Shown: positions 9,899-21,230 of the stretch, piece after piece
How positions within the stretch are numbered: position 1 is the stretch's first letter
Layout: each line of letters begins with the position of its first letter
Assembly (NCBI GenBank): GCA_963691655.1
Contig: OY829330.1
Location: forward strand, 15,782,815-15,846,814
Direction of reading: 5' to 3'
Length of the DNA: 64,000 nucleotides
From: Toxonevra muliebris
Taxonomy: Eukaryota > Arthropoda > Insecta > Diptera > Pallopteridae
Translations under genes and position numbers: made by a program
The notes under the pieces: model-generated
What the model was told of the DNA's origin: nothing
The model's input: the letters and a program-made list of their open reading frames with translations, nothing else
Databases searched by the model: none

Positions 9899-11703
9899 TG
9901 AATTGATTTTTTTTTTTTTTCAAATTTTTTAGTTTCTTTAAAAACAAAACCAATATATCGAATATACATAACTATTTAAAAAACAATAATTTAAACAAGA
10001 AAAAAATCAAAAGTTAGAAATAAAACATTTTGAATAAAGTTGAATCCAATCATATATTAAACGTAAGGTACTTAAATCTAAAAGTAGAAATACGATACAC
10101 AAATTTTAACTATATTTATAAAAAACCCAATCTAAAGTGAAAAATTGAACCATATAAAAAACTAATCTAAAGTGAGAGATTAAACTATATAAAGAACTTT
10201 AAACTGAAATAAAATGAAATTATCTATCTATACTTAGATTAGATCTAATCTAATCTATACTTATAATTATTAACCAAAAATATTGTGCATGCAAAACTCA
10301 TAAAATATTAAAACACAGAATTTGTTCTTAGTGTTACTATAATAATAAAACAACATTATACATTTACCCGAAAAAATTAATAAAACCTACTCCATAAATT
10401 GAAATCGATTATTGTGAACTCGAAGAAATCATTTGGGTTTTATTTTATACTAAACTTATCGCCTAAACACCTACCATATTTTACCTTAAAGAACAGAACA
10501 GTGTAATAAGTTACGCTAAAATTGCCAACATATATATGAACAATTGAATATTATGAGAAATAATGTAAATTAGAATTGCATCATTGCATTGTTTATGAAT
10601 TTAATTGAACACTTTTTGAACAAGAATTTAATGGTTTTTAAGGGCTTTAATTTGGTGAAAAATAGAAATGTTTTTAGGGGGTAGAACTTTGAGTAACAGA
10701 CTTCACTAGTGAAATATGACTTCGGATATGAATAACATCTAAGAAGGAAATATTGCACTTATCCAGATGTTTACATCTGTTTTTAGGGTGGTACAAAAAA
10801 ATTTTTTTTTTTGGTTTCGAGATACTCTCCTTTTTCAAACTTTTTTTTTGTATGGGGACCGACCAGCTCTAATGTGCAACAAGATATGCAGTTATACAAA
10901 AAAACAATTAATATGTATTATCGCACTAAATGCTTTGAAAGAATAAGAAAAACTATAGCAAATTAATATTTATATAATAGAAATCGTTTGATCGAAATTC
11001 GTTGTCTTCAAAATAAAATATTTGACAGCAGTTTCTGCTTGTTTTGTTTTTGTATAAACGTCAGTTTATTACAAAATTTATTGCCACAGAGTTGTCTTGT
11101 AATGAAATTAGTAATATATGACAAGTCATAGAAAAGTTAAGTCATATGGTGTCTCCACACGATTTTTTTATGACAAGATGATAATTTTGTGATAAATTTG
11201 TTGTCAGTCGAGACACGGGGTAAGTACGCATGTGATTGACGTGCCTGGAAAATGATGTTCAGTACATCGTTAGAAATAGCAACAACAGAATAAGTTGTAC
11301 CATTTTTGGTATGGTTAAAAGTCACTGCGCTTGCAAAACTATGTATCCATCACCAAACTCTCGTCTTCGCTGAGAAATGCCATTGCACCATTCAAAAGCA
11401 GAACAGTATAAAAATTTCATTTAAATTTAATGTATTCTTCAACTAAATCCTAAAAATTTCGTTGTGTTTACCTACACACAAATTTAAATAGTTTTGTTGT
11501 TAAATTTCGAAGAAAGCTTGGAGTTGGCTGTCACCGTTTTTATTATTTTAATATTGTTTTTTTTTTTTTAATATTGAATATGAGCGTAAAATAAAATGTC
11601 TTCGGACAAATTATGGATGACTTTTCTAAAATTTAAAAAAATAAATTTTCTCTGGTTTTGTTTTTAAAGAAACTAAAAAATTTAAAAAAAAAATTGATTA
11701 GTT
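9899..11703. repeat. Pair of ~48-bp inverted repeats flanking 1.7 kb
   Basis: About 9905-9953 ends TTAGTTTCTTTAAAAACAAA, and 11652-11700 is its inverted copy (TTTGTTTTTAAAGAAACTAA). The interior holds a family R3 copy (10462-10880) and a decayed ~35-bp tandem run near 10107-10210 (AATCTAAAGTGA-type units). Long T/A tracts in the arms weaken the case, but the 20-bp core is not simple sequence. No coding sequence is seen. Confidence 0.5.
10462..10880 (+). repeat. Family R3 repeat
   Basis: This matches 33325-33845 in inverted orientation and 35340-35500 in direct orientation. Landmarks are 'ATATATATGAACAATTGAAT', 'AAATTAGAATTGCATCA', 'AAGGGCTTTAATTTGGTGAA' and a TAGGGTGGT-type segment ahead of an A/T run. 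It contains no open frame of interest. The type of element is unknown. Confidence 0.65.
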
Positions 11704-12483
11704 GGTTTTTTTGATGAAGAAATATGAACTGCATTTTAATTTTTTCTCATTTTCTAAAATTTTTATTTCAATTCAAAACTCTGGCGCAGCAGAGCAAAAT
11801 GGACTACGTTTTCGGAATCAACGACCCTCCATTACCCTAAATGCACTTGTCTGGTGTCTGCTCGTTTTCAAAAGTTTCTATTTGTTGAACAGTGTTATTA
11901 TTGACCTTTTTAGGAGTACAAGTATTTATAATCCTTGTCTAAATGGCCGCTTGGAAAAAAATATAATATAGCTTAAGTAGAAATAAGTTATTAAATATGT
12001 ATTCAATTCAACTTAATACTTTCGCAAAAATGGTTACGTTGACATAAGATATATAAAAAATAAGTATATTTTTAACCTTTTAAAGTTCAACCAAAAAACT
12101 TGTGTCGTCATAAGCTATTTTACAAAAATTAATTTTTACTTTTAACGATAATCTCTTATGTTGAAATGCTTTTTTTTTATTGAGCAAAAACTAAATGTTG
12201 GACAAAATAAAAATTTCAATTTAATAGCAACATTTAAATAGGTATAAAACATAAAAATTTTGTTTTTTTTTTTGTGTTTTTTTAAATGTTACACTCTTAC
12301 ATAAATCTTACATTAAAATCTTTGCACAAATATAAAAATTTGGATATCTTAAAATATACAGTTTTCGGCATAAGCTACTTTAATTTACCAACAGACATAT
12401 TTAACTGTAAAAATTGCATAACTGTAAATACTGGATCATGGTGGATGAAGCAATTTTTATAATATTCAGAATATAATTTAAAG
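11704..12483. other. AT-rich flank and possible 3' UTR of the minus-strand gene
   Basis: Nothing protein-coding is recognised. Because it lies directly downstream of the stop codon of the gene ending at 12484, the part near 12176-12483 probably contains its 3' UTR. AATAAA occurs on the minus strand at 12176-12181, about 300 nt after the stop, as a candidate polyadenylation signal. Confidence 0.4.
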
Positions 12484-12976
12484 TCACTCAGTTTTCTTCA
12501 ATATGAGTTTTCCATTGGATGCTGTTGTTTCTGATATTGTTGGTTTTTTACTGTCATTCAATGTATCTGTATCAGATTCATTAGCGTCTTGTTGCATATC
12601 GGTTGAATAATCAATAGTTGATAATAGCCTATCATCATTCGCAACAAGAGCTGCTGATTTGGTTAAATCTTCTGGTTTTGATTTGTTGTTGTCATTATTA
12701 ATTAACAGCAATGATTTTTTAGTATCCATTTCATCTGTATCACCAATTTGTGTATACGACATCATGTCAGTAACATCAGTGCCATCAATTGTTGTATGTG
12801 GTTGATGTTGTTCAAATTTTAATGCTGCACTGCGACATCGTTGTTCCAGATTACTTAGAAACAATTTTTCATTATTGCTCATGAATGCTGCAACAGCCAA
12901 ACTACTATTGTGCTGATGATGCGAATGATGGTGATGATGATGATGATGAGGCTGATATGGATGCTGTTGTATGGAG
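12484..12976 (-). CDS. Terminal coding exon of an unidentified host gene (His-rich, disordered C-terminus)
   Basis: The exon starts after the acceptor TTTGTGTAG at 12977-12985 and runs in frame for 164 codons to TGA at 12484. It starts with IQQHPYQP followed by eight consecutive histidines and HSHHQH, then a segment NNEKLFLSNLEQRCRSAAL that could be a short helix, then a long acidic Asp/Ser/Thr/Asn-rich tail ending LILKKTE. No domain is recognised; it looks like a disordered C-terminus of a signalling or nuclear protein. The frame is joined by a phase-2 junction (CG|C) to the exon at 13056-13198. This is the only clear host gene in the window; upstream exons were not found. Confidence 0.8.
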
Positions 12977-13055
12977 CTACACAAACACACACATAAAAAA
13001 TTATACTTAAACATATACATATATGTACAAATATGTATTTGATTATATTACGTAC

Positions 13056-13198
13056 CGCATATCATGATTAGGTGAACGTTGCGGATGTCCTGATATCATA
13101 AGATTGCGATAACTTTCATAGCTATGGCGCATATACTGTGAATTTGTGGCTGAAGCACTAACTTCATCAAACGATGTTGGTCCACAAGTCCATATATT
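13056..13198 (-). CDS. Penultimate coding exon of the same unidentified gene
   Basis: The acceptor AAAATATAG is at 13199-13207 and the donor CG|GTACGT at 13056/13055. The 143-nt exon begins in phase 0 and encodes NIWTCGPTSFDEVSASATNS followed by a Tyr/Arg-rich stretch ending ...SPNHDM plus two bases of an Arg codon completed by the next exon. The 79-bp intron (12977-13055) is of typical fly length. Coding quality is good (no stops, matched phases). The gene is not recognised. A Tc1-like element ends only about 50 bp upstream of this acceptor. Confidence 0.75.
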
Positions 13199-13247
13199 CT
13201 ATATTTTATAAATTATAGTTAATAATGAAAATATATTCAAGTATGTA

Positions 13248-14515
13248 CAGCTACGGTCAATAAAATAATAAAATAGAAGTGACGGCAAAAAATATGTTTC
13301 ATATCACGCAAACAATATTTTTTAGCGATATATTTCATCCCTAAAATTTCAATTGTTCTTTATGTCTTTACTTTATTTAATAATAACTTATTTTTGCAAC
13401 TGCACAAGTGAGTTTCAAATTTCACCACCTTGCCAGATCACCCCGTTCTACAATCCCATTTATCGGGTTGACAGAGTTGTATTTACAAAGAATCATATAG
13501 CACCATGAGAATATAGTTTTGGGTTAATCGCATTTCTAACATTGTAATAATGTGATGTTTCATGGGAAGGAAAACTGTTGTTGGCCCAATGTTCCATTGA
13601 AAAGAGCGGTTAAGAACACATTAGATTCAATCATAACATCTGAAAATCGCCATTTTGGATGGTGCGATATTAAAATTTATATAACGTTTAGATATGAATA
13701 ATAGCTTGAAGTCCTTTGTACTTGTAACAAAAATAATTTACACCTAAAAGGTTTTAAAAAATTATGAAAATGAAAGACTCACACATAACCCATGATCTGA
13801 ACGGTAAAAAAAAATAGCAGTGCTTAAGGATAGCAAAAATATTTTAGAAACAACTTTCATGCCGCTACTAAGTAATCTTATTAAAATGGCTCATATTATT
13901 AAGATGGCTCCGCATCTCCCCATATGAGTCGTCTGCCATTTTGTTATCACAGGAGCCCACAGAAAATCCTCCAAAATTGTTGGGGGTGGTATCTTGAAAA
14001 CCACTTTATCAATATCATTCTACATGTTTTAAATAGAGGTTGAGTGGATTATTCAGGAAACTTTAGATCATCGATTTTGTTAGGAGAAAGTACATTTTTG
14101 GGGATTTACGTCCAATTTGAGGATCGTTATCCAGGTGGAAAATCTTTTTTAGAGGCAAGCACCTCTCAGTATCTAATAACATAACTGCCAGCTATGACGT
14201 CCATGCACTTTAGTATTCTTGATACGAAGAATGGGACCAACATGATTGTGAAAAGTGATATCCTAAATGGCAATCTTTGCATAGCTGAAACTAGCAATCT
14301 TAGAACACATTGGGTATAGTTTTCAGCACATTTTAGTACTTGTTTGTTATATTAAGCCATTGTTCTTATCCTTATTTTTTTACTAAGCACTTCTATTTTT
14401 TTATCCTTTAAATCATGGGTTGTGACAGTCTTATGTTTTTTGGTAATTTTTTAAAACCTTTGAGGTGATATGAAACATTCTTCATCCGTCAGTGCTATTT
14501 TATTAACCATAGCTA
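13248..14515. mobile_element. Decayed Tc1-like transposon in the intron of the host gene
   Basis: Termini read CAGCTACGGTCAATAAAATA from the left and, inverted, TAGCTATGGTTAATAAAATA from the right, both next to TA (13246-13247 and 14516-14517). Similarity continues inward through GTGACGG and ATGTTTCATATCAC. The 1.27-kb size fits Tc1. On the minus strand near 14108-14150 the reading FHLDNDPQ resembles the FQQDNDPKH block around the second catalytic Asp of Tc1 transposases. The frame is otherwise destroyed. Confidence 0.7.
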
Positions 14516-14760
14516 TATTGTATTTACATATACGAATGTACAATATAAGCACACAAATAGCACAATTGTATTAAAAAACCAAAAATTGATTTTTCGTTTA
14601 AAGTAATAACAAAAAAAAAATTATGTAATTTGATTCAAAACACACAAAAAGTTAAAATTATGTCAAATAAAAACAATTTCAATTTCTAATGCGATCAACT
14701 TCCTTGGATACTTAAGTCGCACATAAGAAATGTCCTATCAATGTAAGTAAAAAAGTTAAC

Positions 14761-15060
14761 GACCGCGTTAGTCTAGTAGGTGGTGCACTAGACTTTCACC
14801 CGACAAGTTTGGGTTCAATTCCCGTCTGGGCCTGGTGGTTAATTCTCATAACTTTCTTATATTCACTATCGATATGAATTGTATGTAAATTATAAGAAAG
14901 TGTACAAATACGAATCTTGGTATACAATGGCAAAACAATGAAATGATAACAAATTGCCACATCACCGTTCTAAACCGGCGTTAAATTGTAGGTCCAACCA
15001 TGTGGTATAACAATGGTCCGCTTTGGCCTAGGTGTGTCTCTAGACAGCCACTCCAACCCA
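14761..15060 (+). mobile_element. tRNA-derived SINE, copy 1
   Basis: The 5' end is tRNA-like: an A-box-like TTAGTCTAGTAGG, an anticodon-loop-like CTTTCAC as in tRNA-Glu(TTC), and a B box GGTTCAATTCC at about 14813-14823. It then has a non-tRNA body shared with 52222-52530: TGGTTAATTCTCATAA, 'TTATATTCACTATCGATATG', 'GTAGGTCCAACCAT'. AAGTAAAAA at 14746-14754 and 15060-15068 may be the target duplication. It is not a functional tRNA gene because no acceptor stem can be formed. Confidence 0.75.
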
Positions 15061-15106
15061 AGTAAAAATTTGTATAAAAAATCTGGGTAAAAAAAGATTT
15101 ATTTTA

Positions 15107-15225
15107 TTAGTATTTTGTACTATATCCACCATTTCTTATCACGACTTCACATCTGCGACCCATACTCTCCACGAGCTTCTGGAATCTATTCGTGGAGAGT
15201 TTCAGACGAAGAGTCTCTGTCAGAC
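15107..15225 (-). pseudogene. Tc1 transposase, C-terminal fragment
   Basis: The minus strand reads ...KLVESMGRRCEVVIRNGGY STKY and stop at 15107-15109. The pattern [LI][IV]xSMxRRCxxVI+xxGYxTKY-stop is the usual end of Tc1/Bari-type transposases. It belongs to the decayed element at 14541-18137. The frame opens only for about 40 codons. Confidence 0.7.
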
Positions 15226-15439
15226 CATCAGTACATAAGGTTTAGCATCATATGACGCTCTGAACTCCTACATACATTAATTAATCTCAAAAAACGAACT
15301 CGAAACTGTTCCATGCCATTGTGGGTTCAAAATCAGATTCTATTGTTGCCGCCATCAACTCTATTAGTCAGCTGGAAGAGACATCGATTTAGCTCAATGA
15401 CTCAACTTTGCGACTTCCACCAAGATTGTACGGAGGGTA

Positions 15440-16720
15440 CCTTGATGGGACGAATAGCTATCTGATATACGTAAGCTTGTCAGGAAGTTATTCAACAAAT
15501 TTAAACGTAGGATGTCGTGGAACGGCTAAAGAGTCTTATTGACTGAGTAAAAAAGTGAAAACACAACACTGTCATTAAATAACCCGAAGAAATCTAATAT
15601 TCAGGTATCACACTCGATAAAATTCTTAGTTGGAGTACTCACCACACAAATGTCCTCACAAAACCCACAAGAGCTTTCTGGGTCTGCAGGAAACTCTTTG
15701 AAAAGACCCCCAAGATAATTTTCAGGCTGTAAACTGTGATAGTAAGGCCAATTGTAGCATATATGGCACTAATGTAGTGGCCCAAGGTCATGCTGGTATC
15801 GGCTATCAGCAAACTTCTGAAATCCCGTAGGCTCGCCTGTCTCTCAATCAAAGGAGTGATGCGAACCGGCCCCACCCATAAGATTTAGATGATGATCGGA
15901 CTTGCACCCCTGCACATCTTGGAAAAGAAGACAGCTACAATTATAGCTATGTGGCTCCAAATTTCATCCAACTTACTAAGAGGTACCGACGGTCATTTTA
16001 GCATTCTTATTAAAATTCCCTATACTCTAATCTGCTTTGTGTTGCCTAACCTCGGTCGTTTCGCTCTCAATTGGTGTACAGACGGTTTGGCAATGGTCCG
16101 TGGTTCTGGTGCTGCTGTTGTTCGACCTAACACTCAATTCTGCTGGTTTCTTGGTCTAGTGTTTTACAAGCCCAAATATACGCAATTGAGATGTGAGAAT
16201 TATCTTTAAAAAAGGGCCAAAATTATTATAAAATTGATCGTTATCTTCTCTGACAGCCAAGCGGCTCTCAAAGCACGTTTATCATGGAGATTCTCTTTCG
16301 AGTTCGTGTAGGACCGTTTTAACACTTTGCAGCAGTTGTCTACCCATAACAAAGTTACAGATAATGTAGCTGCTAACGAAATTCCAAGGCAGGGTCTCCA
16401 CACAGGCCCGATCCATTATGTTGAATCGGATTGAACAGTTCCAAGTCAATCATAGAAGCGTGAGCGAGGGAGGAACAGTCATCTTATTGGCATCTTGTTC
16501 CAGGTCTTAGACAGGCCAAGGAGCTTGTCCCTTCTCTCTCTCTCAATCAATACCCGATCTTAAACAAAGCGGATCTTAGACTGCTAGCGGGCTTTCTATC
16601 CGGCCCTTATGTGGTCAGATATAACCAAAGTAAATTAGATTTGTCAAACGAGGCATTTCATGAGAAGCGGGCAACGTAAAAAATGTGAAGTTCTGAAATT
16701 CGGCCTAATTGAACTTCTTG
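15440..16720 (+). pseudogene. Decayed LINE with reverse transcriptase C-terminus and RNase H
   Basis: Across several frames the plus strand reads GITLDKILSW, then TVIVRPIVAYMA, then KLLKSRRLACLSI (post-RT region of I/LOA-like LINEs), then WCTDGLAMVRGSGAAVV and a SDSQAALKA-like stretch (RNase H with its catalytic Asp), and finally a SLSIN...-like tail. The order equals that of the LINE at 19430-22085, but the sequence is much more decayed. Stops and frameshifts are frequent. It is nested in the Tc1-like element. Confidence 0.65.
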
Positions 16721-16734
16721 AAAATATGAATGTG

Positions 16735-17245
16735 ACGAACAATTTTACAATAAAATATGGAACATGGTAATTTAAATTGGAAATTTACTGTTCTTTTCAA
16801 TTATGGAATTAGACCGGAAATTAATTTTTTTTTATGCGCCAAACCGGAAGTAAAAGTTTAAAAACAGAATTTAAATAACATTTAAAAAAAAAAAATTATT
16901 TTTCAAATTTTAGCTTAAAATTTCATTAGTTTAGGAGATAGATACATAGGTGTCGCACTGAGCGTGGTAGCTATGTACTTTAATTCATGTATCTCCTAAA
17001 CTAATGCAGATCCCATTTTTAAACTTTAATGGTATTATTTAAATACTTTAAGCTAAATTTTGAAAAAAAAAAAATTTTTATTTGGTCGAAGTTATTAAAA
17101 TTTTGATTTTAACCTTTAACTTCCGGTTTGGCGCATAAAAAATTTTAATTTCCGGTCTAATTCCAAGGTTGAAAAGAACAGTAAATTACTTTTTTAAATT
17201 ACCATGTTAAATATTTCATTGTAAATTTGCTTAATTCTAAAAATT
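16735..17245. repeat. ~0.5-kb near-perfect palindrome
   Basis: The arms are about 16735-16955 and 17000-17245. Outer to inner landmarks occur on both arms in inverted form: AACATGGTAATTTAAA, AATTTACTGTTCTTTTCAA, GGAATTAGACCGGAAATTAA, TATGCGCCAAACCGGAAGT, TTAGTTTAGGAGATA. The centre is a short non-palindromic GTCGCACTGAGCGTGG segment. It is A+T-rich with no coding content, and resembles a foldback element or MITE. Confidence 0.8.
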
Positions 17246-17844
17246 ATTTTTAAAAATCCATATTTCAATTACGTCAATTCTTTAAAAACCTATACAAAAA
17301 AAAAAAAATTTTGTGTCTACATTTATATTTTCAACAGGTTTAATTAGGCTGAATTTCAACAAATTTCACAACCTTACTTTTTTTCGTTGTCCGCTTCACA
17401 TGAAATGTCTCAAACGAGACAGAGTGTAGTCCAGCCTTGGCTTGAAGGGGTGTTTTTAGCAAACCGTTTTTAACAGCTAACGAAATTAAAACCTCTTCCC
17501 CAATAAATGTTCTAGCATACATCAAGATAGAAGATCGCCGTTTGTCTCAATTTGTGACTTTGGTATATACACTTTGACTGATACTATAAATTATAAGATA
17601 TTTTTAATCTTGTTGTAGTAGGATGTTGAAAATAGTAAATAAATAAAAATAAATAAATAAAAGATCTTGAAGGTCGCAGTGCCTGACTTACGGGTCGTCC
17701 TAACTGTACCAATAATAATAATAGCAATCTTTCGAGTTAGAGTACCAAGCATCTTGCATCTCTGTTCAATGGGCAGTGTCTGTAGATCATTATAATTTTT
17801 ATAATGTATTTGTAATTTTGACCACATTCACATGTTTTTTATAG

Positions 17845-17925
17845 ACTTGAGCTTGAAGCTTTTTCTGGATCCATTCTTTTCCAATCTTTGCCGTATGTTT
17901 CGGATCATTGTTTTTCAAAACAGTG
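17845..17925 (-). pseudogene. Tc1 transposase, catalytic-region fragment
   Basis: The minus strand reads TVLKNNDPKHTAKIGKEWIQ followed by KKLQAQV. The NDPKHT block follows the second catalytic Asp in Tc1-family transposases (usually QQDNDPKHT); here the QD pair is changed, so the enzyme would be inactive even if the frame were open. It is part of the element at 14541-18137. Confidence 0.75.
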
Positions 17926-18487
17926 TGTTCTTAAATTTGTGCTATTTCTATGCTCAAAGCATTCTGAAGTAAATCTCAAATCATAGATTGATTTTTTGTT
18001 ATTTGATTTTATTTTAATTTCTGGTGTGTATTGAAACACTTACAAATTAAGTTAAGAAAAATATAAAATCTAATTTTAAACGAAAAATTAATTATTGGTT
18101 TTTGAATAAGATTGTGCTATTTGTATGTCCATAACTGTACATATAAATAGGGTAAAATTTGCCAAGAGAACCAGCTAAAACGCACATATCATCAATCTCA
18201 ATTCAAAACCACTGGATTGGTTGCCAGTATAAATAACCCGAATTTTCGAAATAAAAAGGGAAGTCATACCTATAGCCCATAAGAAAAAGTTGCAACAAGC
18301 TCTATTACAACCTAACCTACAGCTGTTGAAAATGAGCAATAACGGCACTTTCAATCTTGTTACAACTTTAATTATGTTTTAATTTAATTTTAAATATAGT
18401 TAATGTAAATACTTAGTGCAATTTTTAAAATAAAAACAATTATACGAGGGTGAAAAATTGTATTCACGCCTCTGACTACCCCTTAAG

Positions 18488-18567
18488 CGGCTGTTCACAC
18501 GGGCGCAAGCATGTACGCCTGTCTCTTTCAAATAGGCGTTCATGCTCCGTCCCATGTGAACAGCCAC
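18488..18567. mobile_element. Short MITE (GGCTGTTCACAC ends)
   Basis: GGCTGTTCACACGGGCGCAA at the left is mirrored by ...TGTGAACAGCC at the right, with inner GTACGCCTGT/AATAGGCGTT halves. It is the same family as 51870-52036 but with a much shorter centre. No target duplication is certain. Confidence 0.65.
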
Positions 18568-19429
18568 TAACTTATGGACGACATACGAGCTTGATTCATC
18601 TTTTAGGATCGCTTGCAGTTCATAACAATTTTGCTTAAGGTATGCGTAAGCATACGGGATTTGGTCAATCGTCTTAAACTTAGAAATCACATGTTTCCGC
18701 ACACTGACGCTACTTTGTAGCTCTGAAGTCGCAACAGCTGATTCACTTTTTGCTTATTTTTTCTGCGCAAAAAATTAAAAAGATTTACTTTTTGCTTATA
18801 AAATAAAATGCAATGTTCCCGGACATTTCCTATTAACTTTTCCGTATCGAACATTTATCAACAAATTTTTTGTTGAAAAACTTTCCCATCACAAAAGAAA
18901 TAAAAGAAAAAGGCGCCTTCAGCGTGACAATTAAAAAAAATCTGTGTGTGGCAATATACAAGGCGTAAAGGCGTTATACTTCTTTAGTATGTAGCGGCTG
19001 TACGTTTCATTTCTTTTCATTTAATTAAATTCTAATAAACACAAAATTCAATCAGTACCAACATTAACCTTGGACCCGTACGTATATATTGTAGTGAGTT
19101 ATCGTACATCTGGCACAGAGTGCCCATAGAATTTGTTCATATAAAATGTATGGCAGGTGTGTTATTAACAGATTTTTATGAATACTTACGTATAAAATCT
19201 AGGTAAACTATTGTCTCATTATTTTAAAATTTTATTTTTTAGTGTGTTAAGAAAAGGTGAGAATAAGAAAAAGTAAGAGCAAGTAAAAACAAATTGTTTT
19301 CAGCTAAAATAAAAACAGGCATTTTAGGAATTCAAAAATTTATTCTTCATTTGTTTTTTTGTATTAGTACCATAAACAATGCACTAGTTAGGCAATGAAA
19401 TCATTCAGTGTAAAAAATTTGAGAAGCAT
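18568..19429. other. AT-rich stretch, no recognised content
   Basis: I found no coding frame, inverted repeat or match to the repeat families named here. A-rich runs of AAGAGCAAG/AAGTAAAAAC type near 19260-19300 precede the LINE. Confidence 0.4.
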
Positions 19430-21230
19430 GGACACTAAACGAGAAATTTTAACAAGGTCGTCATTGATGCATATGAGGAAAGCTGTCCCATAAGTACAGT
19501 AAACTCATCCAAAGACGTACCCTGGTGGAACAAAAACCTAGCAAAACTGCGAACTGAGGTTCGCAGGTTGTTCAACTGAGCAAAACAAACTGGGGAATGG
19601 ACAAGATATAGCAGCTTACTAACGACATATAATAATGAAATTAGGAAAGCAAAGCGTACAAGCTTTAGAAGTTTTTGTGAGTATATAGAGAAGACTACAG
19701 ATGCCTCAAAATTATCCAAAGTCATGGCCAAAGATAAAGCCTTATCTTCCGTTAGTCTGAAAAGGAGTGACGGAAGTTATACTGAGAATCAGGAAGAGAA
19801 GGCTCAATTACTTCTTAATACTCACTTCCAAGGATCTTTTCAGCCATCGACAGAATATAACCTGGAATCGTTATGTAGAACGAATAAAGAAAACTGGAAG
19901 GTAGCGAAAGAAATATGCTCAGAATTACGACTAAGGTGGGCGGTGGGTACATTCAAACCATTTAAAACACCAGGCGTAGATGGCATATTTCCGATTTTGT
20001 TGCAAAAGGGGATAGATATTCTTTTTCGTCCACTTATGAAAATTGCGAGAGGAAGTATTGCCCTGGGATATATACCAAAAGCATGGAGTCGAGCGAGGGT
20101 GGTCTTTATTCCGAAGGCAGGAAAGAAGGATCCTCTTCACCCAAAGTCCTTCAGACCAATATGCTTGACTTCATTTGTACTTAAAACTCTTGAAAAAATG
20201 ATAAACAACTATGTAAGGACGATAATAATACCCTGGCAAGGTGAATGGGAACCATGCTGAAGACTAGAGCAGTAGAGATACCAATGAGTACAGGCTTTTT
20301 AGTAGGAAATACAACAAAAGGTTGTCCACAAGGTGGGGTTACGTCCCCGTTAATGTGGAGTATTGTCATAGACGAACTTTTGGAGGAATTAACAAATACT
20401 GGACTTATGATCCAGGGTTATGCCGACGATGTAGTAATAGTATGTAGAGGTAAATTTGAAAATACTATTTGCGACTTAATTCAATTGGGATTAAAAGTCA
20501 CGAAAAGATGGTGTGTAAAAGTAAGGCTGAATATTAATCCAGCAAAAACTACAATTGTACAATTTACAAGGAAACATAAACTTAAGAACTTGAAGACCAT
20601 TCATTTGGATGGTACGGAGGTGAAACTACATACAGAGGTAAAATTTCTGGGAATTACTTTCGACCACTTATGACCTGTAGATCCATTGCTGGGAAGAGTT
20701 GGGGATGCACACCAAAAATACTACGATGGATGTATACGGTAATTGTACGACCAATGATCGCATATGGAGCGGTCGTGTGGTCAGATAGAACAAAGCGGCA
20801 AACAGCTGTCAATGAGTTGAATAAACTTCAAAGCCTAGCATGTGTTTGCATAACTGGGGCTATGGGAACCTGTCCAACAGCGTCCTTAGAAGTCCTTTTA
20901 GAATTAACACCTCTTCATATCTATATCCAGATGCAGGCGAAGAGGTCCAATTATAGAATGTCTGGAATATATATCGGGTCAGGCCATTGCTTAAATCGGA
21001 AGAAGTTTGATATTCTTACGAAGCAATTTCCTGAAATTTCAATACCGAGGGATAGCATGATACCACAGTTTAGTTTTACTAAAAAGTTTAAAACAAAACT
21101 AAGTAATAAAAAGGATTGGGAAGGTTTGGTTGAAACCTACAATATAAACCAACAAATGATAACCAGGTATACAGACGGCTTCTTACTGATGAAGGAGAAG
21201 GAGCGGGGGTATATGGGCCAAGGATAAAAT
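19430..21230 (+). pseudogene. LINE reverse transcriptase region, disabled
   Basis: The frame begins with PWWNKNLAKLRTEVRRLFN, meets a TGA (about 19577), continues as AKQTGEWTRYSSLLTTYNNE, then opens as MAKDKALSS... (19724-20260) with TPGVDGIFPILLQ and the SFRPICLTSF block. A frameshift near 20250 leads to GCPQGGVTSPLMW and the catalytic motif GYADDVVIV (20245-20673). A further frame change at about 20670 gives WMYTVIVRPMIAYGAVVW (20670-21227). The YADD motif is preserved although the gene is broken. Confidence 0.85.

Larger units (their letters stand above)
14541..18137 (-). mobile_element. Second decayed Tc1-like transposon, broken by nested insertions
   Basis: The left end CAATATAAGCACACAAATAG (14541) and the inverted right end CAGTTATGGACATACAAATA (18137) share CACAAATAGCACAAT-type sequence and both abut TA. 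Similarity continues into the TTTTTCGTTTAAA segments. The minus strand retains transposase pieces: the catalytic-region fragment at 17845-17925 and the C-terminus at 15107-15225. Between them lie a LINE remnant and a large palindrome, and a SINE sits near the left end, explaining the 3.6-kb span of what should be a 1.5-1.7-kb element. Confidence 0.65.

Noticed and set aside
14761..14835. Possible tRNA-Glu gene
   Set aside because: A and B boxes are present, but acceptor and D stems do not pair and it leads directly into a SINE body shared with 52222-52530.
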